Positions 1 through 11,562 are shown, counted from the first letter of the stretch. The stretch: DNA of 64,000 nucleotides from Didymella arachidicola (GCA_016630955.3 CM049985.1:62001-126000), one strand, 5' to 3'. A program made the numbers and translations. Notes: a model not told the origin generated them from the sequence alone.

Positions 1-132
1 ATCGCTCCCGCCCAGGTCATTGCGCTGTTCGATTGGAATCCTTCTGCACTCTTGCGGCTCGTGCCGCCGATCCTCGATCGCAACCTCACACCCTTCGCGT
101 TCGAAGAGGCTTCCCTTGAAAGAGTTCATTAA
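1..132 (+). CDS. possible 3' end of a gene cut by the left edge
   Basis: Frame 1 is open from the first base to a TAA at 130-132, giving 43 codons with a protein-like composition (acidic, hydrophobic and Pro residues alternating, for example LFDWNPSALLRLVPP). This could be the last exon of a gene that begins to the left. I do not recognise the family; the pattern loosely resembles the helical C-termini of large trafficking proteins, but that is only an impression. A 43-codon open frame is not rare by chance, so confidence is low. Confidence 0.3.
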   Translation: MAPAQVIALFDWNPSALLRLVPPILDRNLTPFAFEEASLERVH

Positions 133-1028
133 TCTGATACGGGGCAAGTTCTACCCACATTGCATGCCGAGATCGAACGCGAGTCTGTCCCAGATACCGG
201 GGAGTAAAGCCGCTCTGCTAGCGGCTGACGCAGACGAATGGGAGCATTTGGCAGCCGTGAGCACGAAACGACTGCGTGCGGTCTAGTCCGTAGACCACGT
301 AGCAGATGGCGACAACCTTTGGCTTGACACATGGCAATCGGGGACGAGACAAATTAAGCCTCGCTAAATCCTGACCTGTCGGTGCATGAAGTAGGTGCCG
401 TTTAAACCGATGCATGCGAGAATCATACACCTTGGAAACTTGTATCACGAGATGAGGTCGGAGTAGCGGGAGGTACGGCGCGGCACGTCTTGGAGCTGAT
501 GGAGCCAATGTCTGTTGCCTCATGGGATTCGTTCGTGAGTTAGCCGACGCCCCTTGTTTGCCTCAGTCGGACTGCTGCCCTTCATGTGAGAGGTCAACGA
601 CACATTCCAATACACAGTAGGATTGCTGTAGCGGTATCTTTACTATCTACCGGGGCTTGCTGAAAGATTATTCGCGGTGACATTCTAAAACTTCCGTTTG
701 ACGTGTGGAGAAGCAGTTTGGGTCCAACTTCCTGACTGGCATTCATTGCTTCCATCACATATCAGTATTCGTTTGCGACTGTGTAGTTTGAGCTCCACGC
801 CGATCAATCCATGAATGTCAGCGTTCACAAAAGCAGTGGGTATCTGCTGATTCCTAGGCAACGTGTGTTTCCGCAGTTTGTAATTATGAAATGCATCAAT
901 TTGTGCATGGCGCGCGATGTGGTGTGTCAATAGTGTTGATTATATAGCAAGTCGAACTTTTGATGGTCGTTGTCAAGTCGTGGTATCTAAAATATCGTAG
1001 TATGCGAACATGGTCGAGCTTAGCGGTT
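133..1028. other. gene-free interval
   Basis: No convincing coding exon or RNA gene is visible. Open frames here are short and lack splice-supported continuation. The right part must hold the 3' UTR and terminator of the minus-strand spermidine synthase. Confidence 0.6.
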
Positions 1029-2133
1029 TCACACCGAGGCAAGTGCCTTGCGAGCAAAGGTGGGCAGAACGAAAGCAGCCTCGTGGATCTCCTTGCTGTA
1101 GTACTTGCACTTCTGGTCCTCCTCCTCGGGTGTCCAGCTTCGCAGAGGCTTCTTAAGGTTGGCACTGCCATCCTTAGAGCAGACCATGAAGCCGATCTGT
1201 CCAGAGGGGTAGGTGGGAATGGTAGTGTAGGCGTACTCGACAGTAGGGAAGACAGCCTTGCAAGACTTCTTGAGGTCGGTGATGATGTGGAGGTGAAGCC
1301 ACTGATTCTCAGCTTTGCAACAGTTAGCGAATGTTTCGTAGAAGCGCTCAACAAGCGCATGGTCATCTCTGCAACTCAGACACAAAGCAGGGCTAAGAAG
1401 GGGGCTTACAACCTTGGGTCGTAATGACACCACCCTCGCGGAGAGCACCGCTCAGCAGCTCAAAGTATGGCTTCTGGAAGAGCGCCTCGGCAGGGCCCTC
1501 TGGGTCGGAGGAGTCGGTGATGATGACATCGAATTGGTTCTTCTTGTCCTCAAGGAACTTAAAGCCATCGCCGACGATGGTCTCGGTCTTGGGGTGGTCG
1601 AAGCCAACGGACATGCCGGGAAGGTACTTCTTGGAGAGACGGATGACGGCCTCGTCAATGTCGCAGAGTACGGCCTTCTCGACGCAGTCGTGCTTGACAA
1701 CCTCGCGAAGGACACCACCGTCACCGCCGCCGATAACCAGAACATTCTTGGGGTTGGGGTGAGAGTTCATGGCAAGGTGAGTGATCATCTCCTGGTACCT
1801 GTGCCTGTTAGTCTCCCTTCACATCAATCCGGTTGCGCAAAGACGTACGAGAACTCATCACGCTCAGTGCACTGGATAACGTTATCGAGAACGAGAACCA
1901 TGCCATAGTCGGTGGACTTGAAGATGAGGACATCCTGGTACAAGCTCTTCTCGTGGTGGATGACCTCCTCGACCTTGAGGGTCATGGCCTGACCAGGCCA
2001 CATGCCGGAGATCTCACGGAACCAGCCATCTAAGGGACATGTCAGCATGGAACACCAGTCAAGCGTTGAGACCCAGGGCAATTGGGTCTACAGATGACAT
2101 ACCCTTGATAGTGGGGTGCTCGATAGCAGGCAT
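1029..2133 (-). CDS. SPE3: spermidine synthase
   Basis: Transfers an aminopropyl group from decarboxylated S-adenosylmethionine to putrescine to make spermidine, in the cytosol. Four exons: 2133-2103, 2029-1849, 1798-1413 and 1312-1029, giving 293 aa, the usual length. Exon 1 encodes MPAIEHPTIK, and the joins restore DEFSYQEMITHL and GGVITTQAENQWLHL. The SAM-type binding loop GGGDGG lies at about residues 94-99, followed by the catalytic DSSDPEGPAE segment and the family motif PTYPSGQIGF. The N-terminal half carries GWFREI and LVLDNVIQCTERDE. All introns have GT-AG ends. The gene is divergent from a methyltransferase gene 643 bp away. A TATATAT stretch sits 94 bp upstream of the ATG. No sign of decay. 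Confidence 0.96.
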
Positions 2134-2776
2134 TTTGTAGGATTTGTTTGTTAAGTAACGGGTGGTAAGTTTGTGTAGGAAGAACGCTCTGCGATTGTTG
2201 ACAGAGAGTAAGATAGGCCGGCAACGGGTATATATGGGGACCCTCAGGATTGCGGTGTCAATTGGGCTCTTCGAAAACTTTCACCGGGCAACAATTTTCA
2301 AGCAATCCAAGCGCGTCATGCCCCGCGCTCCATCCATGCTGGGGGCGCCTTCCCTGACAGAGACTAGTGCGGGGCTCGGGGTGGAGAGCGAGGAAGGTAA
2401 TGCCGACGATTCATAAGAAGTCCAAGGAACGGCAGCTATTCGGGGAAATCTTGCCTTGTACTCGTTCTATGCAATAGAGGTGAACGTGAATTTACAGACT
2501 ATTTGACATAGTCATTGTCTTGAGACGACTCTTGTGTGTAGCGTCCGCGGAACCAGAGTCGGCCTCGGGGGCTCGGCCAACATGGAGCGGGGTTAGGCGT
2601 ACCTTATGTCCAGGGTTCTGGGCTGCAGTCTGGGTATCATCCTTTTGCTGCCAGGAAGTTGATAAGATAGCGATCCGATACAGTTGCTGTAGAAAACATT
2701 GAAAAGCTTGGAAGACGCCGCCTCTTGTATACGCGAGCAATCTCACAAGACAGTCTACCAGCACACGATACCAATC
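2134..2776. promoter_or_regulatory. divergent promoter, spermidine synthase / methyltransferase
   Basis: This 643-bp interval separates two divergently transcribed genes and must hold both promoters and leaders. Apart from the TATA-like run near the spermidine synthase start I see no distinctive operator or repeat. Confidence 0.6.
2229..2235 (-). promoter_or_regulatory. TATA-like element of spermidine synthase
   Basis: A TATATAT run lies 94 bp upstream of the spermidine synthase ATG, a reasonable distance for a fungal core promoter. The call rests on sequence and position only. Confidence 0.4.
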
Positions 2777-3707
2777 ATGGCGGAACCTCAGAAGACGAAT
2801 GTTATTGAGCACTATCTGAAAGACAAGACCTGGGTTGAGAATCCCGAAGTCTTGCCCTGGTTCGTAAAGGACTTGGTGGACCTCCAGCCAACGACCAAAG
2901 AGCTCTTCGAGACCTACAGCAAGGTTCCATCGGATGAGGTGGTGCCACATATCACGGAGATCAGGAACAAAGCCTTCAAAATCGTATGTTTGATTCCAAC
3001 ACGTTCTACTGCAGATTTAATGAGACGAGCAGTTTCCGTACCCATGTCTTGGACACTGGGGCTTCCTTAACTTGAATATCCAGAAGTCGGACGCGTACAA
3101 TGAGGTGCTTCGGCGCGTCAAGAACGGCGAGCAGTACCTGGACATTGGCTGTTGCATGGGTCAAGACATACGTAAGCTCGTGTACGATGGAGCTCCTTCA
3201 GACAATATGTACGCTTCAGATCTCAAGAGCCAGTTCTGGGACGTTGGCTACGAGTTGTTCAAAGACAAATCGTCGCTCAAGTCAAGCTTCATCGAGGCTG
3301 ATATCTTCGATGATCACTCAAGTCTGCAACAGCTCGCCGGCAAGCTGGATATCGTGCATGCAGCTTCATTCTTCCACTTGTTCGATTGGGACGGCCAGGT
3401 TGCTGCGGCCAAGAAGATCGTGGGTCTATTCAGACCAGAGTCGAACAGTCTGCTCATTGGCCGCCAGGCCGGACGTGCAGAAGCAGGTGACTTCACTGCT
3501 CAGGTCGAACAGACCAAGAGCCGCTACTGGCATAACATTGATTCCTGGAAAAAGCTGTGGAAGCAGGTCGGTGAAGAGACCGGAACAGAATGGACTGTGG
3601 AAGCCGACTTTGACGACAGGGCCGACTTGTTTCGCCAAAAGGCTGGTATGGCGGACTTCATCCCCAAGGACACCAAGTTCATGAGGTTCATCATCCGAAA
3701 GGCTTGA
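2777..3707 (+). CDS. class I SAM-dependent methyltransferase
   Basis: Two exons, 2777-2983 and 3084-3707, joined by a 100-nt GT-AG intron (donor GTATGT), encode 276 aa. The N-terminal part (MAEPQKTNVIEHYLKDKTW) is followed by the SAM-binding motif I YLDIGCCMGQDIRKL at about residues 80-94, an acidic motif II region (MYASDLKSQFWDVGYELF), FIEADIFD and the motif IV-like DIVHAASFFHLFDW. The C-terminus closes with a beta-strand pattern (KFMRFIIRKA). Length and motifs resemble the small fungal methyltransferases found in meroterpenoid clusters (AusD-like). No biosynthetic core enzyme lies nearby, so the substrate is unknown and a secondary-metabolite role is not supported here. Class call is firm; reaction is not. 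Confidence 0.88.
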
Positions 3708-3998
3708 GGTATTTTGAGGCGTGAAGAGGCACTGCTCATGCGAGCTATTGAAGATCATAGAGTAGCTTGCTTTCAAGAATCAAGTTCGCGAATCTAATTT
3801 GTAGACTAAATCAAGTGCAACACGTTGAAAGTCGCAGGCTCACACGGCACGCGCGAAGCATGGCTGGCCAATCATTTTCGATTAGGGTCCAGTGCAAACA
3901 TGCCAAACACATTCGTGGCTTCAACATCACCACGACACCACTCCCACAGAATTCGCTCGTATGCTCGGATAGCTTGTTTGAACTTAGCAGTCTTCACA

Positions 3999-5044
3999 AT
4001 GGATCCCTACTCGCCCGAAGGAGGCATGTTGAAACACTGCACCCCGCGATCTCATCCGACTGACAAACTCACAGAGCTCATCAACGTCCACACCGCGTTC
4101 CACGCCGGCGCATATCAGCAGGTGCTCGACTTCGACACCTCGTCATTCTCCTCCAGCAATACACTTCCCGTCCGCGTCTTGAAAGCCCGCTCAAAAATTG
4201 CCCTTGGGCAAGCACAAGCGGTCTCCTCGGAACTCGCCAATGAAACGACACCAGACCTTGCTATCGTAAAGCTACTGGCGGACCTCGAGCAAGGCAAGGA
4301 CGTCACAAATGCAGCAAAGAAGCTGGCAGAACAACACGGTCAAGATAACTTGACTGTGCAGATCATAGGAGGCATCATTTTGGAGCGAGCAGGCGAAACA
4401 GAAGAGGCTCTGGCGCTACTGAGCAAGCACCAAGGCAGTCTTGATGCGTACGTTACAGTGTATCTGCAGAAATACATAACAGCTAATTGGAAGTAGCGTT
4501 GCGCTCATCGTACAGATTCACCTCCAGCAAAACCGCACAGATCTGGCATCAAAAGAGGCCCAACGCGCACGGAAATGGGCGCAGGACAGCCTTCTCGTCA
4601 ACATCGCTGAGTCTTGGGTCGGCATGCGTGAGGTATGCTTTTCCATACAGTTGACACAACGAGTATGTGCCTAACACAATGCAGGGCGGTGAGAAGTACC
4701 AGTCCGCATTCTACGTCTTCGAAGAGCTCGCACAAACTTCACAATCGCAGTCACCACACTCGCTCATCGCACAAGCCGTCTCCGAATTGCATCTTGGCCG
4801 CTTGCCTGAGGCTGAAGCTGCCCTTCAGCAAGCCATCGAGATCGACCCCAAGTCGACAGACACAATTGCAAACTTGATCGTTCTCAACACACTGCTCGGA
4901 AAGACAGAAGAGACAGAACAATTGAAGCTGCAGCTACAGAGTGCAGATGCTCAACACAGAGCAGTCCAGGATTGGGCAGAGAAGAAGAGCGACTTCCAGA
5001 AGGCGGCGGCTAAGTACACACCGAAGTTCGAGGTCGCGGCGTAG
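3999..5044 (+). CDS. SEC28: coatomer epsilon subunit
   Basis: Epsilon subunit of the COPI coat, which stabilises alpha-COP during Golgi-to-ER retrograde transport. Exons 3999-4023, 4075-4447, 4497-4632 and 4685-5044 give 297 aa, matching the family. The first intron (4024-4074, 51 nt) begins with GC rather than GT, has a CTGAC branch site and ends CACAG; removing it yields MDPYSPEGELINVHTAFHAG, the expected N-terminus. Because it is a multiple of three without stops, reading through would add 17 residues. The body is TPR-like helical repeats: GAYQQVLDFDTSSF, LAEQHGQDNLTVQIIGGIIL, then LGRLPEAEAALQQAIEIDP. Introns 2 and 3 are ordinary GT-AG introns of 49 and 52 nt. Confidence 0.95.
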
Positions 5045-6631
5045 AGCGTTGTACTCGACGTCGCTCTAGGGGCCGCACCCTCCACAATTCGAATTGCGTG
5101 CACATGAGCGAATATTCTCAAGTAGCGTGGGCAGCATTGATAGAAGAGACAAGTAACATAACGATGAATGAGATTGCCTCGACTTGCCAAGATCTCGGCT
5201 GCTCCAGGTTCCTGCGCAGCTCACAGCTCACAGCTACACATCGACTAGTCAGTGCGTTGATTCGAGAAGTTTCAAATGTGGTCAGCACCCGTGATGACAG
5301 CTCGCCTACTCGGGTCCCAAGATCTGGAGATCGGGCCTGCCGAAGAAACAAATGTGAAGGAATAAGCCGAGCCTTCTTTTCAGTCCAGGTGTCAAGGCTG
5401 GCTGAGTAGTTGCTAGCTCCTCATGAGCTTTCCAGTAAGGTAAATGCGTGTGCTGAGAGGATGCCGAGCAAAGGTACAACAATATCATACACACCTGCAG
5501 GGAGAGGTGATCATCTATTCGGAGGCTTGAAATTCGGTGTCTAAACATTGCAGACAAAGAGAAACAGTACCCCGCATACGGTGAGCATGTGGATGTTGTG
5601 AGTGATTGACAATACAAACCACGGAAGTGGCATCTTCCGAATGTAGCCCAGCTGCAGAGTACAGACCTTGACCATGCACGCAAGGCCTGCTTGCACCATC
5701 CTGCAGTAGCATCTCGCCCTTTACTGTTTCTTGCGCTGACTATGCGTCTGAAGTTGCGGCACAGCAACAACGAAGACATTGATGGTGGACGACGGGCGGC
5801 TGCCAATAGCTCGATGCCGCCGTTACCTCGCGATGCACTCCGCCTATGCATGCAGCCCAGGCCGCGGCATTGAGCTCGGATGCTGAATGCAGCAATACGG
5901 CGCAACTAACCTTGTCGATCAATCCAGGCTGTCGGATCCTTCAGCCCTGGCGTCGCGATCATCCTTCACCCTCTCATCTCATGTGTACGCAACCGTCGCG
6001 CGCGCTTCGTTGCGCGTCAGTCACCGATGACTTGTCAGCGTCGTAACACAACTCCATGCAAACTCGCATCTGACACGCGCAACGTCGGCGCGTGGGGATG
6101 AGAGCCATACGTAGCGCTGCGACTGCCTGTGTCGTAGGTCCCGGGTCGTGACGCATCCGAAGCCTTCTTGGAACAAGCTTAGCCCTAGCCCTGCATCCAA
6201 TGAGGGCGGGCCCACTGACCAAAGTCGCAGGTCTTGGGTGGCAGCTGCACGTCCAAAGAAAGCAACGCACACGAGGATTCCATGTGTTCGGATTTGTGGA
6301 CTGTGACTTAAGGCGTCTTGCGGCGCAAAAGCACGGGTGCATGTGTAGAGATTTCAGGCCCAGCGGTTTGCGGCTTGGTGTGCCCTGCTGTAAGATGGGT
6401 GATCTGCTGAGCCCATTTTATCTTACGCTGTTATGAGATTGTGACTCGAGTAATTTCCGAACAATTTGGATGCATCATTCCTCATATCATACTTGTACGC
6501 TGTCTTGTGCTCATAACTTGCGCCGTCAACTACGCACGCATTCCTGTTCGTTCCAGCTGTAAGTACTTCCGCCGCCCGCTATCTCCGGCGCGCCATACCA
6601 TATCGATACGATTCCACGCTGTCGTCATACC
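5045..6631. other. gene-free interval
   Basis: A 1.6-kb stretch without a supported gene. The longest open frame, on the minus strand at 5306-5905, is Cys/Arg/Ser-rich with no recognisable motif and looks like a chance frame. The right end contains the promoter of the phospholipase C gene. Confidence 0.55.
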
Positions 6632-7827
6632 ATGGTTGAAAGACAAGTCGAAGACACGCACCAAATAGAAGAGGCGCAAACACCAATACTCGAAACCATG
6701 GTCATCGGAGTGCCGCCTGTGTTTGAAGGGTTGACGAAGCAGCTCGATAAGCTCGTCGAGCAGCCGCTATTAGGCCCGAGAGCAAAGTTCACCGCAGGTA
6801 CGTGCAATGGGAGTTGGAAAGAGGAGCGACAGGGACTGACAGGCTGATAGCAAGCTTTGCTTATGCCCGTAAGAATGAGGCGGGACGACGGTTACCACAG
6901 GCGATTGCGCATCGAGGGTTCAAGGCGAAATTTCCAGAAAATACCATGGGAGCATTCAAAGGAGCTGTAGAGGTCGGTGCGAACGCCGTTGAGACTGACG
7001 TTCATTTGACAAGAGACGGTGTTGTTGTACTTTCGCACGACAAGGACCTAAAGCGCTGCTTTGGACGAAAAGAGAAGCTTATCGACGTCGATTATGAATT
7101 CGTGAGCAAGTTGAAGACGTTGAAAGAGCCACATGAGTCGATGCCGAGGTTGGCTGATTTGCTGGAGTATCTGGCGCAGCCAGGCTTGGAGGAAGTATGG
7201 CTGCTGCTTGACATCAAGGCAAGCCTCGATAACGGTTGTGTGTAACGGTGCGCTGACGCTGTGTAGCTCGACAATAATGCCGACGATGTAATGCGCCTGA
7301 TCAGTGAGACGATCCGCAGCGTCCCTCCTTCGCCGTCGAAACCGTGGCAAGGTCGCATTGTGCTGGGTTGCTGGGCGGCCAAGTACCTTCCGCTCTGTTC
7401 ACACTACCTGCCCGGATTCTCAGTCTCTCATATTGGTTTTTCGGTGCTCGTTGCATCATATTTCTTCACGGTGCCGAACGTGGCATTCAACATGAACCAA
7501 GCCGTCCTGATGCCTCCATGGGGCAAGGCATTCATTCGAAAAGCTCAGCGCGACGGGCGGCCTGTATACGCCTGGACAGTGAACGATGCTCGACGTATGC
7601 GGTGGGACATCCAGCAAGGTCTGGATGGTGTCATCACAGATGATCCAGAGCTGTTCTTGGAGGTGCGTAGAGGCTGGCATGAAGCAACGAAGCATGGACT
7701 TCGTATTTGGGACTGGTTGGATATCATGAGAGTGAACTTCTTCGCTCTTGTCTACTCGGTGCTGTTCCAGCTCTTTCTCGGGTTTGGGCTGGATAAGCGT
7801 TTGGTGAAGGTGAAGCAAGCCGCATAG
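6632..7827 (+). CDS. PGC1: glycerophosphodiester phosphodiesterase family, Pgc1-type phosphatidylglycerol phospholipase C
   Basis: Yeast Pgc1 degrades phosphatidylglycerol to diacylglycerol, limiting its level in mitochondria and lipid droplets. Exons 6632-6797, 6851-7218 and 7267-7827 give 364 aa. The GDPD active-site block AIAHRGFKAKFPENTMGAF has its catalytic His near residue 76, followed by VETDVHLTRDGVVVLSHD (metal-binding Glu/Asp) and a late YAWTVNDARRMRWDIQQG with GVITDDPELF. A hydrophobic C-terminal segment (FFALVYSVLFQLFLGFGL) suits membrane attachment, as in Pgc1. Intron 1 is a 53-nt GT-AG intron. Intron 2 (7219-7266, 48 nt) is a GC-AG intron with donor AAG/GCAAGC and a CTGAC branch site. 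The exact start is less certain, since an in-frame ATG at 6698 is also possible. Confidence 0.9.
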
Positions 7828-8058
7828 TGGAGTCGAACAGCAACGCAAGTGCTGCAGCTGTAGATAAATACGATGTCATGTCAGAAGGTCTCGAGGTGTT
7901 GTCTACATGTGATTTGGCAGTGACGTTGTTGCAGGACTGATAAGGTAGCTACGCTCGGGAGCTCCTGCCCTGCGCAAGTAAATTTAGGCGGGCGCGTCCC
8001 TGTCCCCGCACGCGTCAACACCCAACCAGCCCCACGCTCACTCACAACACACACCACC

Positions 8059-9539
8059 ATGCCCAGGTATGACGAGCTGTATATAATTTGACGCGCTATG
8101 AAGCTTATTAATGCGCCACAGGGAGATAATAACGCTGCAGGCGGGCCAATGCGGCAACAGCGTAGGACAGCAGTTCTGGCAGCAGCTATGTCAAGAACAC
8201 GGCATCAACCAAGACGGCAATCTCGAGGACTTTGCGACTGAAGGCGGCGACCGAAAAGATGTCTTTTTCTACCAGTCTGACGATACCCGCTACATTCCAC
8301 GCGCTATTCTTCTCGACCTCGAGCCCAGAGTGCTCAACTCTATTCAATCGAGCGCGTACAAGAACATCTACAACCCCGAGAATTTCTACATCCACAAGTC
8401 AGGCACTGGTGCAGGAAACAACTGGGGTATGGGTTATAGCATGGGCGAGACGGTTCACGAAGAGATCCTCGAAATGATCGACCGCGAAGCAGATGGCTCA
8501 GACTCGTTGGAGGGCTTCATGATGCTGCACTCGATTGCTGGAGGTACTGGTTCTGGCCTGGGATCTTACATGTTGGAACGCCTCAATGATCGCTTCCCTA
8601 AGAAGCTCATTCAGACTTACAGTGTCTTTCCCAACACTCAGGATGGCGACATTGTGGTTCAGCCATACAACAGCTTGCTCTCCATGCGACGATTGACCCA
8701 AAACGCAGACTCCGTTGTGGTCTTGGACAACGGTGCTCTGTCAAAGATTGCGGCAGATCGATTGCACGTACTCAATCCCTCCTTTGAGCAGACGAACCAG
8801 CTTGTCTCTACCGTCATGTCCGCCAGCACCACCACTTTGCGCTACCCCGGCTACATGCACAACGATCTGGTTGGCATTGTGGCATCGCTCATTCCAACGC
8901 CACGCTGTCACTTCCTCATGACTGCGTACACACCATTCTCTGGCGAAAATGTCGAACAGGCGAAGACTGTCCGCAAGACCACCGTCCTAGACGTCATGAG
9001 GCGATTGTTGCAACCCAAGAACCGCATGGTGTCAACCAACCCTACCAAGAAGAGTTGCTACATGTCGATCTTGAACATCATCCAAGGAGAGGCAGATCCT
9101 TCCGATGTAAGTTGAGTCTTCGTGGAGAGATAGCATCCACTGACATTCTTAGGTCCACAAATCACTTATGCGTATTCGCGAACGACGGCTAGCTACCTTC
9201 ATTCCATGGGGTCCTGCTTCAATTCAGGTCGCTCTTACCAAAAAGTCGCCATATGTACAATCATCCCATCGCGTGTCCGGCCTCATGCTTGCCAACCATA
9301 CCGGTATTGCGACACTCTTCAAGCGCATCGTAGCGCAATATAACACCTTGAGAAAGCGCAATGCTTTCCTCGAAAGCTACAAGCGCGAGACGCCATTCAA
9401 GGATGGTCTCGGCGAGTTCGACGAAGCTAAGGAGGTCGTCCAAGGCTTGATCGAGGAGTACGAGGATGCCGAGAATGCGGATTACTTGAGCAAAGAAACA
9501 CCGCCTGTCGACGAGGATGGCGACAAACGAATTAGCTGA
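8059..9539 (+). CDS. TUB4: gamma-tubulin
   Basis: Nucleates microtubules at spindle pole bodies as part of the gamma-tubulin complex. Exon 1 (8059-8066) encodes only MPR-; exon 2 is 8122-9106 and exon 3 is 9153-9539, giving 459 aa, the normal size. The start MPREIITLQAGQCGN is diagnostic of gamma- rather than alpha- or beta-tubulin. The GTP-binding tubulin signature GGTGSGLGSY begins near residue 143, and the loop DLEPRVLNSI and the C-terminal segment HKSLMRIRERRLATFIPWGP fit gamma-tubulin. The C-terminus ends in an acidic tail (EEYEDAENADYL). Both introns are short (55 and 46 nt) with GT-AG ends. The eight-base first exon is easy for gene finders to miss. Confidence 0.97.
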
Positions 9540-10064
9540 GTCATATTTCATCATGGCATGGGCGGCGTTTGACATTACTGGAGTTTTCTGAATATGCCCT
9601 CGAATGGTACAAAATTGGCGTTTGGGCAGGCGAAGACGACCGATTGTGTCGCAGAGCAGAGCGATTATTTTATGATACCACCACTTCCTCGCAATCCCAG
9701 CCAATTTTTCGACCGCGAACGTCTTACATGCCTGCACTCGGTTGCCCTCCTTGGATGCTCTGAGTCCTCTGGTTATGCTGATTATCGTTACTGAACAATT
9801 CCGCCCAGTAGCCAAAGACCACACGTCGCAACCACCGCACCACTCCACACTCGGGTTGCGGGTGGAATCATGCCTTACCATAGATCGTTGATCAACGATC
9901 GGTGATCAGTGTGTTTGTCGAGATGGATTCACACACAAAGCTTATTCCCCGAATGTTCGGCTCCCCAACGTTACATCCCCGTAGCCGCATATTTACACCA
10001 CAAATGCCATCAACACAGACCATAGCACAAACACTTGGTTTTCAACCGCTCACCCTCTGGATCG
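9540..10064. other. intergenic, gamma-tubulin 3' region
   Basis: This interval contains the gamma-tubulin 3' UTR and the upstream region of a small hypothetical gene. Apart from the 18-bp palindrome at 9883-9900 I see no feature. Confidence 0.5.
9883..9900. repeat. perfect 18-bp palindrome
   Basis: GATCGTTGATCAACGATC equals its own reverse complement over all 18 bases. It has no loop, so it reads as a dyad operator-like site rather than a hairpin terminator. The next bases (GGTGATCAG) repeat the TGATCA core. It lies about 165 bp upstream of the small hypothetical gene at 10065 and 344 bp after gamma-tubulin. Confidence 0.9.
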
Positions 10065-10556
10065 ATGTCGTCCCGACTGATCTTATCTCCTTTGCTCATG
10101 CGTGTCGTGACGCGCTCTGCAACCACCGCTCCAGCACGGCGACCCGAGACCTCCATAGACCAGCATCTCAATCACAACAAGAACAAGTTCGCAACTCTCA
10201 ATGACACTTCAGAAGAGTCATCGACTCAGGTATTATCTTCGCCTACTTTAGCCGTCGCCAAGTCGCTTAGACGCCAGATCAAATCAGCAACACCGCTATC
10301 AACCAACCCTTCGTGCATTGAAGTCTTAGCCAAAACATTCGCGGAGAACAGGGGGCTCAACAAGTTTGGTGAGAGCGGTGTGCACCGCGAAGTCCAGAGA
10401 AAGATTGCACGGGCTTGGGAGCCAGGTGAGACAGGTTCCTGGCTCGAGAGATTTGGTGGCCCAGGGAAAACAATCGACAGAGTAGCCGGCAAGGGGACTG
10501 TGATTCTTCGGGAAACTGGCAAGGACGGAAACGCGTATCTGCGAGTACTCATCTAA
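10065..10556 (+). CDS. small hypothetical protein, possible mitochondrial presequence
   Basis: A single-exon frame of 163 aa from the ATG at 10065; an in-frame ATG at 10035 would add ten residues. The first 27 residues (MSSRLILSPLLMRVVTRS...) are Arg/Ser/Leu-rich with no acidic residue, like a mitochondrial targeting peptide. The middle is Ser/Thr-rich and the C-terminal half is ordered-looking: CIEVLAKTFAENRGLNKFG, KIARAWEPGETGSWLERFGG, AGKGTVILRE. I recognise no domain. It is probably a real lineage-restricted gene, but this rests on composition and length. Confidence 0.5.
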   Translation: MSSRLILSPLLMRVVTRSATTAPARRPETSIDQHLNHNKNKFATLNDTSEESSTQVLSSPTLAVAKSLRRQIKSATPLSTNPSCIEVLAKTFAENRGLNKFGESGVHREVQRKIARAWEPGETGSWLERFGGPGKTIDRVAGKGTVILRETGKDGNAYLRVLI

Positions 10557-11562
10557 GTTCTACATCTCAGTTGATGATGGACTTTGCACTGACAAGAAGC
10601 GGTAAAGGATAGTGTTGGTTCTACTAATCATATCATGTCCTGCAATTCCCTTTCACGTTGATATCAATTCAAACACGATGCTTAGTGCCGCCTGTGACAT
10701 CTTATCTGCCTCACGCCTGCTCTTACTTCTAGCCCTCATCATCACTCAATCTGGTCACCACGGGGTTGAGTTGGGATGGTTGCCATCATGTAGGCATTCC
10801 AGCAATCCAATTAATAACCAGCTTTGGGTTCGGTCAGATCTGCCAACCAGTAGTTTACTGAGGCGTTAAGTGAGGCCTTCCGCCATGCACTGTTGCAGCA
10901 CAAGCCGGCTGCAATCATCTGATATGATCGAAGGGCAGGAGTGAAGCGTGAGTATGGCTTACACTTTGTTTGCGAACGATATTATGCTGAGCTACTTGAT
11001 GAGCACAGGGCCACTAGGGTGACGATGAGGATGAGTAGTGCAAAAGAATTCGTTGATGTAGTCAAAATTGCGCCCTTAGATCCTTTGGCTACGGTATCTA
11101 CACCTCGGTCAGCTCGATACTTCTGACGCAAAGCATCTGAATAAGTCCTGGCTAATTTACATGCTAGGATACCGAAAGCCTAATATGGGCGTGTGACATT
11201 GTAACAGTACCTACAGCTGTTTCATAGATTGTACAGATAGGCTGACAGGTGCAAAGCACCGAAGAAAGTGGTCAAGAGGCAACATTGTTGTGGCCAAACG
11301 GACGATCTTGTCAGCGACCAATGTCGTTGCGCATACTCGACGGTATTGGTAATAGAAAAGAGGAGGCTTACATCTTTCAAGTCTATGTGTGTGTGTGTCA
11401 TAAGTGTCCGTTTGTTCTTGACCGAGTGTGGAAGTCGTATTGCTCAGCGCACCTGCCTTCACCTTCGAATCCTTGGTCCGCTCCTCATCAACTTCTCTCT
11501 TCGCTCTTCTTACCAGGAAGATTAAACACTCGACACACCTGCACTTACCAAAGTACCTCGTC
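10557..11562. other. gene-free interval
   Basis: No supported gene. A short TG dinucleotide run of about six units lies near 11386-11398. The right end is the upstream region of the broken gene at 11563. Confidence 0.5.

Noticed and set aside
2777..3707. Secondary-metabolite cluster around the AusD-like methyltransferase
   Set aside because: Neighbours are spermidine synthase and coatomer epsilon; no polyketide synthase, terpene cyclase, P450 or transporter is present.
5306..5905. 199-codon minus-strand frame
   Set aside because: Cys/Arg/Ser/Leu-rich composition, no motif and no neighbouring exon; typical of a chance frame in GC-rich intergenic DNA.
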